From assembly GCF_015220045.1 (NCBI RefSeq), contig NZ_JADBGB010000001.1:2845001-2909000 (forward strand): 64,000 nucleotides of DNA, written 5' to 3'. This document shows, piece after piece, positions 1-9,058 of this stretch. Within the stretch, counting starts at the first letter, position 1. Every line of letters begins with the position of its first letter. The notes beneath the pieces were generated by a model that saw nothing but the letters and a program-made list of their open reading frames with translations, searched no databases and was not told the origin of the DNA. This DNA comes from Marivivens aquimaris (GTDB taxonomy: Bacteria; Pseudomonadota; Alphaproteobacteria; Rhodobacterales; Rhodobacteraceae). Made by a program: the position numbers and the translations under genes.

Positions 1-719
1 TTCTGATTGCGACCGGTGTTTGCAAGTCGCGCGACCTGCCGGGCTCGGACGCCAAGGGCATCGTAAAGGCGCTGGACTATCTAACCGCGTCGAACCGCAA
101 GAACTTCGGTGATGATGTTCCGGCATACGACTCGGGCGAACTGAACGCCGAAGGCAAGAACGTCGTCGTCATCGGCGGTGGTGATACCGCGATGGACTGC
201 GTTCGTACCGCGATCCGTCAGGGTGCGAAGTCGGTGAAGTGCCTCTATCGCCGCGACCGTGCAAACATGCCGGGCTCGCAGCGTGAAACCCAGAACGCCG
301 AGGAGGAAGGCGTCGAATTCGTGTGGCTGACCGCTCCGAAGGGTTTCCAAGGCGACACCGTCACCGGCGTCGAAGTGCAGAAAATGCGCCTCGGCCAGCC
401 GGACGCATCGGGCCGCCGTTCGCCGGAAGTTATCGAAGGCGCCGACTATGTCGAACCCGCTGACCTCGTCGTCAAAGCACTCGGTTTCGAGCCGGAAGAC
501 CTGCCGAAACTCTGGGGCACCGACGGTCTGGAAGTGACCCGCTGGGGCACCGTAAAGGCAGAGTTCGGCACCGGTCAGACCAGCCTCGATGGCGTATACG
601 CTGCCGGTGACATCGTTCGCGGTGCTTCGCTGGTTGTTTGGGGTATCCGTGACGGCCGCGAGGCCGCTCAGGCGATCCTGCGCCAGTTCAACGACGCTGC
701 CAGCGTCGCTGCCGAGTAA
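1..719 (+). CDS. gltD: Glutamate synthase (NADPH) small subunit, 3' part
   Basis: The 5' end lies outside the window; the visible frame starts at base 3 and gives about 238 residues to a TAA stop. GltD takes electrons from NADPH through FAD and Fe-S clusters and hands them to the large subunit for glutamate formation from glutamine and 2-oxoglutarate. The visible part contains the second nucleotide-binding fold (VVVIGGGDTAMDC) and the C-terminal FAD segment with GVYAAGDIVRGASLVVWGI, both typical of the GltD/pyridine nucleotide oxidoreductase family. The gltB gene follows after one small gene, so the three probably share a transcript. The identification is secure; only the N-terminal Fe-S part cannot be inspected. 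Confidence 0.95.
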   Translation, partial: LIATGVCKSRDLPGSDAKGIVKALDYLTASNRKNFGDDVPAYDSGELNAEGKNVVVIGGGDTAMDCVRTAIRQGAKSVKCLYRRDRANMPGSQRETQNAEEEGVEFVWLTAPKGFQGDTVTGVEVQKMRLGQPDASGRRSPEVIEGADYVEPADLVVKALGFEPEDLPKLWGTDGLEVTRWGTVKAEFGTGQTSLDGVYAAGDIVRGASLVVWGIRDGREAAQAILRQFNDAASVAAE

Positions 720-728
720 GGTACGGAC

Positions 729-1436
729 ATGCAGGACCTGCGCTCCATCATGGTAGGCCTGTCGGTGGCTTTCGCTGCCGGCTGGGCCATGCCTGCCGGT
801 GCGCAAGGTCTGTCCATGCCCGATGGTTGCGAAGTCTACGCGACGGTCCAGAACCGCGATTGCACGGTGATGCAGCTTTATACCTGCGAAGCCGATCCGG
901 ACGGATACCAGCAATCGATGACTTTTGGGCCCGATGGCCTTGAGTTCGTCAGCGTGATCGACAGCGAAGCGCAGTGGATCCGCAGCTTCAGCCCGTTTTC
1001 GGGTGCGATCGACGAACTCGACAGTGACAACGCCGATCCGGCGTCGTTCACCGAACTGCTGGAAACGGGTGAAGATACCTACGATTTCACCCAGACCTCG
1101 CCGCAGCTCGGCACGCGCCGCTACACCGGTGTGGACCAGCTGACGGGCCGCAAGGTGACGATCGACGGCGTCGAGCTTGAAGAGACCGCGTACCGGATGC
1201 GCACCTACGATGCGGAAGGCAACGAAGTCTACCGCGCCGAAGGACATGAATTCATCAGCCGTGACTGGCGCCGTTTCTTTGCCGGAACAGGCACGCTCAC
1301 GACACCGCAAGATACATTCGACGAAGACGGCCGACCGGCGAATTTCGCCTTCCCCGGAGAAGCCGGCTTCATGTCAACGAATCCCGAATATGGCTGCGGC
1401 GCGATCCTTTCGCGCGCCTCGGTGCATCGGAACTAA
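729..1436 (+). CDS. Small secreted protein between gltD and gltB
   Basis: A 235-residue protein starts 10 bases after gltD. The N-terminus has a hydrophobic stretch ending in MPAGAQG, which looks like a Sec signal peptide cleaved after AQA/AGA-type residues, so a periplasmic location is likely. The mature part is acidic, with cysteines near the start (GCEVY, DCTV, YTCEAD) and one near the end (YGCGAIL). No catalytic motif is recognisable. It lies 12 bases upstream of gltB in the same direction, so co-transcription with glutamate synthase is expected. A functional link to glutamate synthase is unproven and would be unusual for an exported protein. Function unknown. Confidence 0.8.
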   Translation: MQDLRSIMVGLSVAFAAGWAMPAGAQGLSMPDGCEVYATVQNRDCTVMQLYTCEADPDGYQQSMTFGPDGLEFVSVIDSEAQWIRSFSPFSGAIDELDSDNADPASFTELLETGEDTYDFTQTSPQLGTRRYTGVDQLTGRKVTIDGVELEETAYRMRTYDAEGNEVYRAEGHEFISRDWRRFFAGTGTLTTPQDTFDEDGRPANFAFPGEAGFMSTNPEYGCGAILSRASVHRN

Positions 1437-1448
1437 AGGAGACGCCTC

Positions 1449-4400
1449 ATGACCACTTATGACGAAAATTGGGTCGCCGCCGAAGAGGCCAAGCGCAAAT
1501 GGATGGCTGAGAACAGCCTCTACCGCACCGACGATGAACACTCGTCCTGCGGCGTAGGTCTCGTGGTTGCTATCGACGGTAAGCCGTCGCGCAGCGTTGT
1601 CGACAAGGGCATCACCGCGCTCAAGGCTATCTGGCACCGCGGTGCTGTTGATGCCGACGGCAAGACCGGTGACGGCGCAGGTATCCACGTCCAGATTCCG
1701 GCGAACTTCTTCTACGACCAGATCCGTCGCACCGGCCACGAGCCCGAGATCGACAAGCGTATCGCTGTCGGTCAGGTCTTCCTGCCGCGTACCGATTTCG
1801 GTGCGCAGGAACGCTGCCGTACCATCGTGGAGTCCGAAGTGCTCCGCATGGGTCACTACATCTACGGCTGGCGCCACGTTCCGGTGAACACCGAGTGTCT
1901 CGGTGAAAAGGCGAACGCGACCCGTCCGGAAATCGAACAGATCCTGATCCGCTGCGAAAAGGATATCACGGAAGAAGAGTTCGAGCGTGAACTCTACATC
2001 ATCCGTCGTCGCATCGAGAAAGCTGCTGCCGACGCGCAGATCAACAGCCTCTATGTCTGTTCGCTGTCGACCCGTTCGCTGATCTACAAGGGCATGATGC
2101 TCGCAGAGCAGGTTTCGGTGTTCTATCCGGACCTCGAAGACCCGCGTTTTGAATCGGCCTTCGCGATCTATCACCAGCGTTACTCGACCAACACCTTCCC
2201 CGAATGGAAGCTGGCCCAACCGTTCCGCATGCTTGCCCACAACGGCGAGATCAACACGCTGAAGGGCAACGTCAACTGGATGAAGAGCCACGAGATCCGC
2301 ATGGCCTCGGGCGCATTCGGTGAACTGGCCGAAGACATCAAGCCGATCATCCCGAACGGCACCTCGGACTCGGGCGCTCTGGACGCCGTGTTCGAAGTTC
2401 TCGTCCGTGCGGGCCGCAACGCCCCGATGGCGAAAACCATGCTCGTTCCCGAAGCATGGTCGAAGCAGGCTGTCGAAATGCCGACTGCTTGGCAGGACAT
2501 GTATGCCTACTGCAACGCCGTGATGGAGCCGTGGGACGGCCCTGCTGCGCTCGCCATGACCGATGGTCGTTGGGTTTGCGGTGGTCTCGACCGTAACGGT
2601 CTGCGTCCGATGCGCTACGTCGTCACTGGCGACGGTATGCTGATCGCTGGTTCTGAAGTCGGCATGGTTCCGACCGACGAAGCGACCGCAAAGGAAAAAG
2701 GCGCGCTTGGCCCGGGTCAGATGATTGCCGTCGATATGAAAGAGGGCAAGCTCTACCACGACACGGAAATCAAGGACACGCTGGCTGCCAGCCAGTCCTT
2801 CGGTGACTGGATCGAAAAGATCGTCGATCTCCATGACTTCATGGGCGACATTCAGGAAAAGGCGACCTTCTCGGGCGCGGAACTGCGCAAGCGTCAGGTC
2901 GCTGCTGGCTACTCGCTCGAAGAGCTGGAGCAGGTTCTCGCCACCATGGCAGAGGACGGCAAGGAACTCGTGGCCTCAATGGGCGACGACACCCCGTCGG
3001 CTGTTCTGTCCAAGATGTACCGCCCGCTGTCGCACTTCTTCCGTCAGAACTTCAGCCAGGTGACCAACCCGCCGATCGACTCACTGCGTGAAACCCGCGT
3101 GATGTCGCTTAAGACGCGTTTCGGTAACCTCAAGAACGTGCTCGACGAAGACAGCTCGCAGACCGAGATCCTCGTTCTGGAAAGCCCCTTCGTTGCCAAC
3201 GGCGAATTCGCCCGCATGGTCGAACAGTTCGGTGAAAGCGTTGCGATCATCGATTGTACCTTCCCTGTAGGTGCAGGTCAGGAAGCACTTCGCGAAGGTC
3301 TGGAGCGTATCCGTTCTGAAGCCGAAGACGCTGTGCGTTCGGGCGCTGGTCACATCGTACTGACTGACGAACACCAGAACGACGGCAAAGTGCCGATGCC
3401 GATGATCCTCGCGACTTCGGCTGTCCACTCGTGGCTGACCCGCAAGGGCCTGCGTACGTTCTGCTCGCTGAACGTCCGTTCGGCAGAGTGTGTCGATCCG
3501 CACTACTTCGCCGTTCTCATTGGTTGTGGCGCGACGACCGTGAACGCTTACCTCGCTCAGGACAGCCTTGCTGACCGTATCGAGCGCGGCCTGCTGGACG
3601 TTTCGCTCACCGACGCGATGCGCAAGTACCGCGAAGCTGTCGATGGTGGTCTACTCAAGATCATGTCGAAGATGGGTATCTCGGTTCTGTCGTCCTACCG
3701 TGGCGGTCTGAACTTCGAAGCTGTCGGTCTGTCGCGTGCAATGTGTGCCGAATACTTCCCGGGTATGCACAGCCGTATTTCGGGCATCGGTCTGCACGGT
3801 ATCCAGCGCAAGCTGGAAGAAGTCCACGCACACGGCTGGCGCTCTGCTGCTGCAAACGTCCTGCCGGTCGGCGGGTTCTACAAGTCGCGCCGTTCGGGCG
3901 AGAAGCACGCATGGGAAGCACAGACCATGCACATGCTTCAGGCCGCGTGTGACCGTTCGTCCTACGAACTGTGGAAGCAGTACTCGTCGTCGATGCAGTC
4001 GAACCCGCCGATCCACCTGCGTGACCTGCTGGCCATCAAGCCGATGGGCAAGGCGATCCCGATCGAAGAAGTTGAATCGATCACCGCGATCCGCAAGCGC
4101 TTCGTCACGCCTGGTATGTCGCTCGGTGCTCTGTCGCCGGAAGCCCACAAGCTGCTGAACGTTGCGATGAACCGCATCGGCGCGAAGTCGGACTCGGGTG
4201 AAGGTGGTGAAGATCCGGCACACTTCGTTCCGGAACCGAACGGCGACAACCCGTCGGCCAAGATCAAGCAGGTTGCTTCGGGTCGTTTCGGTGTCACCGC
4301 CGAATACCTGAACCACTGTGAAGAGCTTGAAATCAAGGTCGCGCAGGGTGCGAAGCCGGGTGAAGGTGGACAGCTGCCGGGTATGAAGGTTACCGACCTG

Positions 4401-5990
4401 ATTGCGCGTCTGCGTCACTCGACCAAGGGCGTGACCCTGATTTCGCCGCCGCCGCACCACGACATCTACTCGATCGAAGACCTTGCTCAGCTGATCTACG
4501 ACCTCAAGCAGATCAACCCGACCGTAAAGGTCACGGTGAAGCTGGTTGCTTCGTCGGGCGTCGGTACGATTGCTGCCGGTGTTGCCAAGGCCGAAGCCGA
4601 TACGATCCTTATCTCGGGCCACAACGGTGGTACGGGCGCGTCGCCTGCGACGTCGGTGAAGTATGCCGGTCTGCCGTGGGAAATGGGTCTGACCGAAGCG
4701 CACCAGGTTCTCGCTATGAACAACCTGCGTGAGCGCGTCACCCTGCGTACCGACGGTGGTCTGCGTACCGGCCGCGATATCGTCATGGCTGCGATGATGG
4801 GTGCCGAAGAATACGGCATCGGTACCGCTGCTCTGATCGCGATGGGCTGTATCATGGTGCGTCAGTGTCAGTCGAACACCTGTCCGGTGGGCGTCTGTAC
4901 CCAGAACCCTGAGCTGCGCGCCAAGTTCACCGGCACCGCAGACAAGGTCGTGAACCTCATCACGTTCTACGCCACCGAAGTGCGCGAAATCCTCGCGTCG
5001 ATCGGTGCCCGTAGCCTTGATGAAGTGATCGGTCGCGCCGACCTGCTGACGCAGGTTTCGCGTGGTTCGGCTCACCTCGATGACCTCGATCTCAACCCGC
5101 TGCTCATCACTGTCGATGGCGCGAACAAGATCGTCTACGACCGTAACAAGCCGCGCAACGAAGTGCCGGACACGCTGGACGCCGAAATCGTCAAGGACGC
5201 AGCACGCTTCCTCAACGATGGTGAGAAGATGCAGCTGGAATACGCTGTTCAGAACACCCTGCGTACCATCGGTACCCGCACGTCGAGCTATATCGTCAAG
5301 AACTTCGGTATGCGTAACAACCTCCAGCCCGACCACCTGACGGTCAAGCTGAAGGGCTCCGCAGGTCAGTCGCTGGGTGCATTCGGGGCGCCGGGTCTGA
5401 AGATCGAAGTTTCGGGCGATGCCAACGACTACGTGGGCAAGGGTCTGTCGGGTGCAACCGTTGTGGTTCGTCCGCCGATGAACTCGCCGCTGGTTGCGTC
5501 CGAGAACACCATCATCGGTAACACCGTCCTTTACGGTGCGACCGACGGTTACCTCTTCGCGGCTGGCCGCGCTGGCGAGCGTTTCGCGGTCCGTAACTCG
5601 GGCGCGAAGGTTGTTGTCGAAGGCTGTGGCTCGAACGGTTGTGAATACATGACCGGCGGTGTTGCCGTGATCCTCGGTTCGATCGGTGCCAACTTCGGTG
5701 CTGGTATGACCGGCGGGATGGCGTACCTGTACGATCCCGAAGGCGAGAGCGCCGCGTTGATCAACATGGACACGCTCGTTTCGTGCCCTGTCAGCGTCGA
5801 TCATTGGGAAGAGCAACTGAAGTCGCTCGTCGAGCGTCACGCTCTGGAAACCGGTAGCGTCAAAGCCGCTGAGATCCTCCAGCACTGGGATCTGGAAAAG
5901 GCCAACTTCGTTCAGGTCTGCCCGAAGGAGATGCTCGCGCGTCTTCCGCACCCGCTGACCATTGAAGAGGCTGCTATTCCGGCTGAATAA
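1449..5990 (+). CDS. gltB: Glutamate synthase large subunit
   Basis: A 1513-residue protein, the usual full length for GltB. It hydrolyses glutamine and channels ammonia to 2-oxoglutarate to make glutamate, in complex with GltD. An N-terminal class II glutamine amidotransferase domain begins with the nucleophile Cys34 (SSCGVGLV), implying removal of a 33-residue leader. The FMN-binding synthase domain lies at about residues 850-1220 (SGHNGGTGASP). The 3Fe-4S cysteines sit in CQSNTCPVGVC. The C-terminal GXGXG beta-helix domain carries repeated glycine motifs. The ATG start follows AAGGAGACGCCTC, a good ribosome site. A strong terminator follows the stop. Confidence 0.98.
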   Translation: MTTYDENWVAAEEAKRKWMAENSLYRTDDEHSSCGVGLVVAIDGKPSRSVVDKGITALKAIWHRGAVDADGKTGDGAGIHVQIPANFFYDQIRRTGHEPEIDKRIAVGQVFLPRTDFGAQERCRTIVESEVLRMGHYIYGWRHVPVNTECLGEKANATRPEIEQILIRCEKDITEEEFERELYIIRRRIEKAAADAQINSLYVCSLSTRSLIYKGMMLAEQVSVFYPDLEDPRFESAFAIYHQRYSTNTFPEWKLAQPFRMLAHNGEINTLKGNVNWMKSHEIRMASGAFGELAEDIKPIIPNGTSDSGALDAVFEVLVRAGRNAPMAKTMLVPEAWSKQAVEMPTAWQDMYAYCNAVMEPWDGPAALAMTDGRWVCGGLDRNGLRPMRYVVTGDGMLIAGSEVGMVPTDEATAKEKGALGPGQMIAVDMKEGKLYHDTEIKDTLAASQSFGDWIEKIVDLHDFMGDIQEKATFSGAELRKRQVAAGYSLEELEQVLATMAEDGKELVASMGDDTPSAVLSKMYRPLSHFFRQNFSQVTNPPIDSLRETRVMSLKTRFGNLKNVLDEDSSQTEILVLESPFVANGEFARMVEQFGESVAIIDCTFPVGAGQEALREGLERIRSEAEDAVRSGAGHIVLTDEHQNDGKVPMPMILATSAVHSWLTRKGLRTFCSLNVRSAECVDPHYFAVLIGCGATTVNAYLAQDSLADRIERGLLDVSLTDAMRKYREAVDGGLLKIMSKMGISVLSSYRGGLNFEAVGLSRAMCAEYFPGMHSRISGIGLHGIQRKLEEVHAHGWRSAAANVLPVGGFYKSRRSGEKHAWEAQTMHMLQAACDRSSYELWKQYSSSMQSNPPIHLRDLLAIKPMGKAIPIEEVESITAIRKRFVTPGMSLGALSPEAHKLLNVAMNRIGAKSDSGEGGEDPAHFVPEPNGDNPSAKIKQVASGRFGVTAEYLNHCEELEIKVAQGAKPGEGGQLPGMKVTDLIARLRHSTKGVTLISPPPHHDIYSIEDLAQLIYDLKQINPTVKVTVKLVASSGVGTIAAGVAKAEADTILISGHNGGTGASPATSVKYAGLPWEMGLTEAHQVLAMNNLRERVTLRTDGGLRTGRDIVMAAMMGAEEYGIGTAALIAMGCIMVRQCQSNTCPVGVCTQNPELRAKFTGTADKVVNLITFYATEVREILASIGARSLDEVIGRADLLTQVSRGSAHLDDLDLNPLLITVDGANKIVYDRNKPRNEVPDTLDAEIVKDAARFLNDGEKMQLEYAVQNTLRTIGTRTSSYIVKNFGMRNNLQPDHLTVKLKGSAGQSLGAFGAPGLKIEVSGDANDYVGKGLSGATVVVRPPMNSPLVASENTIIGNTVLYGATDGYLFAAGRAGERFAVRNSGAKVVVEGCGSNGCEYMTGGVAVILGSIGANFGAGMTGGMAYLYDPEGESAALINMDTLVSCPVSVDHWEEQLKSLVERHALETGSVKAAEILQHWDLEKANFVQVCPKEMLARLPHPLTIEEAAIPAE

Positions 5991-6010
5991 GCGGGCCTAG
6001 AGAATCAGAA

Positions 6011-6040
6011 AACGCCGGTGGGAAACCTCCGGCGTTTTTT
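6011..6040 (+). terminator. Rho-independent terminator after gltB
   Basis: An 8-bp perfect stem (AACGCCGG pairing with CCGGCGTT) with a 10-base loop is followed directly by a run of T, 20 bases after the gltB stop. It ends the glt operon. Confidence 0.9.
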
Positions 6041-6310
6041 ATTGCGCAAAAGGCGCTCAATACGCAGTCAAACTGTTGCGGGTGTGCAACGAAAATTGTG
6101 TCCTCTGCGCAGCGAACCGCGATTTGCTGTTACATTGCTATGGCTAATGACGGGCACCGGCCTGAGACTGAACTCAGGTAGAAGTCCTAATTTGGTAGTG
6201 AGCACGATGTCTCCGTTTGTCGAAAAGACCGAACGCCCGACACCAGTACCCGCAAATGCCAGGGTCGTGGTGACTTTCCAGCTTGGCGGTAGCCAACTAT
6301 ATCTGTGGGC

Positions 6311-7060
6311 ATGCCGAAACGCTCAAAAACCGAAGACCCCGATGACATCATCGAACCAGTCGCACAGCCCGCTACGGCTCGTCTCCGTAAACGGGTGAGG
6401 CGTCTGCTGCTGCGCGGCGGCGCGGTGGCTATCCTGTTCGTTTTCTTTGTCATTCTGGTCGGTCGGTTCCTTAATCCGTGGACCACGCTCTATATCCTGT
6501 CCGAAGCGAAACGCCTCGGTGGTGTGGACTATGAATTCGTGTCGATGGAAGACATCGCGCCGGTGATGGCGCGTTCTGCTGTCGCTGCCGAGGACGCGAA
6601 TTTCTGTCTCCATTGGGGGCTGGACCTCGATGCGATCCGATCTGCGATGAACTCTGGTGGCAATCGTGGCGGCTCTACTATTTCGCAGCAGGTGGTGAAG
6701 AACCTTTACCTCTGGCCCGAGCGCACATGGTCGCGCAAAGCGCTAGAGGCCGTCCTGACCCCAGCGGTGGAGCTTGTCTGGCCCAAAGAGCGTATCCTTG
6801 AGGTCTATTTGAACATCGCCGAGTTTGACGAGGGGGTCTTTGGCGTCCAGGCGGCCGCACAAAGTTACTTTGGCGTCGATGCTGCCAACCTCACCGCTGT
6901 GCAGGCGTCACGGCTCGCCACGGTGCTGCCTGCGCCCAAATCGCGCGATGCGGCGAACCTGTCCGAAAGCTTCCGGTCACGCGCTGCCAGCATCCGCGAC
7001 GGCGCTGCTACGATCGACCGCGATGGCCGCGCCGCTTGCTTCCAAGCCAACGACGACTAG
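6311..7060 (+). CDS. mtgA: Monofunctional biosynthetic peptidoglycan transglycosylase
   Basis: A 249-residue membrane protein of glycosyltransferase family 51 that polymerises lipid II into glycan strands at the outer face of the inner membrane. A single N-terminal membrane segment (AVAILFVFFVILVGRFL) follows a short basic cytoplasmic tail. GT51 motifs are clear: the catalytic-Glu motif AAEDANFCLHWGLD, then GGSTISQQVVKNLYL, and KERILEVYLNIAEF. Length fits MtgA and there is no transpeptidase domain, which separates it from bifunctional PBPs. A GTG six bases upstream (6305) is an alternative start; neither has a strong ribosome site. The 270 bases upstream hold no gene I can support. Confidence 0.95.
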   Translation: MPKRSKTEDPDDIIEPVAQPATARLRKRVRRLLLRGGAVAILFVFFVILVGRFLNPWTTLYILSEAKRLGGVDYEFVSMEDIAPVMARSAVAAEDANFCLHWGLDLDAIRSAMNSGGNRGGSTISQQVVKNLYLWPERTWSRKALEAVLTPAVELVWPKERILEVYLNIAEFDEGVFGVQAAAQSYFGVDAANLTAVQASRLATVLPAPKSRDAANLSESFRSRAASIRDGAATIDRDGRAACFQANDD

Positions 7061-7145
7061 TTCAGCACAATGCACCGTGACTGGCGGGGACTTGCACAAA
7101 ATGCGCCGTTCAGTCACAGAAGACGAAGCTGCACCGGGACCCAAA

Positions 7146-7811
7146 ATGAACGTTCTTTACCATTATCCGCTGTCTCCGTTTTCTCGCAAAGTCCGCCTTT
7201 GCCTTGGTGAAAAGCGGATCGAGGTAAAGCTGGTCGAGGAGCGCTATTGGGAAAAAGACGCAGAGCTGATGCGTCGCAATCCCGCTGGAAAAGTCCCGAT
7301 TCTCAAGCTCGAAAGCAAAGTGCTGACCGAAAGCACGGCGATCTGCGAGTACCTCGAGGACGCCTATCCGCAGCCCCCGCTGATGCCGCGCTCGGCTGAC
7401 GACAAGTACGAAGTCCGCCGTCTGATCAGTTGGTTCGATGACAAGTTCTATCACGAGGTCACAACGAAGCTCGTCGGCGAGCGGGTGTTCCGCAAAGTGA
7501 TGGGTACGGGTTATCCCGACAGCTCCAACGTCAAAGCAGGTGCGAAGGCGATCAAGTATCACCTCGACTACATGGCGTGGCTGCTCGAAAAGCGCCGCTG
7601 GCTTGCTGGTAACTCGATGACGCTGGCCGACTTCGCCGCCGCTTCGCATCTGTCGTGCCTCGACTACATCTCGGATGTGGACTGGAACCGTTCGGAAGTC
7701 GTGAAGGACTGGTACGCGAAGATCAAATCGCGCCCCGCATTCCGCTCGATTCTCGCCGACCAGATCCCCGGATTCCCCGTCCCGCCGCAGTATGCCAACC
7801 TCGATTTCTAA
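7146..7811 (+). CDS. Glutathione S-transferase family protein
   Basis: A 221-residue protein with an N-terminal thioredoxin-like GST fold ([36 protein letters not shown]) and an all-alpha C-terminal domain ([20 protein letters not shown]). SPFSRKVR is the usual glutathione-site region, and ES in LTESTAIC contacts the glutathione glutamyl group in the family. The substrate cannot be told. An in-frame ATG at 7101 would add 15 residues not expected for the fold, so 7146 is chosen. The 3' end overlaps queG by 20 bases, implying translational coupling. Confidence 0.9.
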   Translation: MNVLYHYPLSPFSRKVRLCLGEKRIEVKLVEERYWEKDAELMRRNPAGKVPILKLESKVLTESTAICEYLEDAYPQPPLMPRSADDKYEVRRLISWFDDKFYHEVTTKLVGERVFRKVMGTGYPDSSNVKAGAKAIKYHLDYMAWLLEKRRWLAGNSMTLADFAAASHLSCLDYISDVDWNRSEVVKDWYAKIKSRPAFRSILADQIPGFPVPPQYANLDF

Positions 7812-8844
7812 GGATACGGTGCGGGCCTTCGCGCTCGACGCCGGCTTTAGCGACATCGGTTTTTGCAGGCCGACAGATGTTCCCCAGATTGCAGAGCGGC
7901 TGGATCAGTTCGTCGCCGAGGGCCGTCACGGGCAGATGAACTGGATGGCCGAACGGATGCACTGGCGGGGAAATCCCACGGCCCTCTGGCCCGAGGCGAA
8001 ATCCGTCATCATGCTGGCAGAGCTCTATACGCCAGAGCACGATCCGATGGCGGTGATCGGTAAGCCGGACCGCGCTGCGATCAGCGTTTATGCCCAGAAC
8101 CGCGACTACCACGACGTTGTCAAAAAGCGGCTGAAGAAGGTTGGACGCTGGCTTTTGGATCAGCAGAAAGGCGAAGAGATTAAAGTCTTCGTCGATACCG
8201 CGCCCGTCATGGAAAAGCCGCTCGCGCAGGCGGCAGGGCTGGGATGGCAGGGCAAACATACCAATGTATTGTCGCGGAACCTCGGCAGTTGGTTCTTCCT
8301 TGGCGCGATCTTCACGACTTTAGAATTCGCCCCCGATGGAGCCGAAGTGTCCCACTGCGGATCGTGCCGCGCTTGTCTCGATGCTTGCCCGACAAACGCG
8401 TTTCCCGCTCCCTACCAGATCGACGCGCGCCGCTGCATTTCCTATCTGACGATCGAGCATGACGGGCCGGTTGATCCCGAACTGCGCGCCAAGATGGGCA
8501 ATCGGATTTACGGCTGCGACGACTGCCTCGCTGCATGCCCGTGGAACAAGTTCGCCGTCGAATCGAGCGAGATCAAATACGCAGCCCGTGAGGACCTGCT
8601 CGAGCCGCCACTCGCAGAGCTTGCGATCCTCGATGATGCAGCTTTCCGCTCACGGTTTTCTGGCAGCCCAATCAAACGGATCGGGCGGAACAGGTTCGTG
8701 CGCAACGTGCTGTACGCAATCGGAAATTCTGGCGACTTGTCGCTTGCCAATACGGCCCGCGGCCTGACCGACGACGCCGATCCAGTTGTTGCAGAGGCCG
8801 CCCGCTGGGCTTGGGATCGCTTGAACGACGCCAATGTGCTATGA
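7792..8844 (+). CDS. queG: Epoxyqueuosine reductase
   Basis: A 350-residue enzyme that reduces epoxyqueuosine to queuosine in tRNA, using cobalamin and two [4Fe-4S] clusters. Eight cluster cysteines are visible in two ferredoxin-like motifs, [16 protein letters not shown] and [14 protein letters not shown]. The first is followed by [15 protein letters not shown], highly typical of QueG. The cobalamin-domain segment [20 protein letters not shown] is also diagnostic. The C-terminus has one HEAT-like repeat segment ([13 protein letters not shown]). Length is typical. It overlaps the upstream GST gene by 20 bases. Confidence 0.97.
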   Translation: MPTSISKDTVRAFALDAGFSDIGFCRPTDVPQIAERLDQFVAEGRHGQMNWMAERMHWRGNPTALWPEAKSVIMLAELYTPEHDPMAVIGKPDRAAISVYAQNRDYHDVVKKRLKKVGRWLLDQQKGEEIKVFVDTAPVMEKPLAQAAGLGWQGKHTNVLSRNLGSWFFLGAIFTTLEFAPDGAEVSHCGSCRACLDACPTNAFPAPYQIDARRCISYLTIEHDGPVDPELRAKMGNRIYGCDDCLAACPWNKFAVESSEIKYAAREDLLEPPLAELAILDDAAFRSRFSGSPIKRIGRNRFVRNVLYAIGNSGDLSLANTARGLTDDADPVVAEAARWAWDRLNDANVL

Positions 8845-8869
8845 TTGACCTCCGCAGGAGGAGGAAATC

Positions 8870-9058
8870 ATGCAAAAACATATTACCGACCAGCCTCGTC
8901 ACCGCACCTATGTATCGCGCGCCAAGGCTTTCTTGACGTTTGAGCGTCAGTCCACCCGCCACCCGTCTTATACCGCGCTGCATCGCCAGCCGAAAGTCGC
9001 CGGATCGGGGACAAAGGCGCGTCAGTTCGCGCGTATCGAACGGGGGATATTGGCTTAG
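8870..9058 (+). CDS. Small basic protein, uncharacterised
   Basis: A 62-residue, strongly basic frame (many Arg, Lys and His) with no membrane segment or cysteine. It is preceded by an excellent ribosome site, CAGGAGGAGGAAATC, ending just before the ATG. It lies 25 bases downstream of queG and its stop overlaps the converging kinase gene by 4 bases (TTAG), as several other convergent pairs in this window do. These points favour a real gene, but the product matches no family I know and chance cannot be excluded. Confidence 0.45.
   Translation: MQKHITDQPRHRTYVSRAKAFLTFERQSTRHPSYTALHRQPKVAGSGTKARQFARIERGILA

Noticed and set aside
3651..5951. Long antisense open frame over gltB
   Set aside because: It mirrors the codon pattern of gltB in a high-GC genome and has no ribosome site or recognisable protein features.
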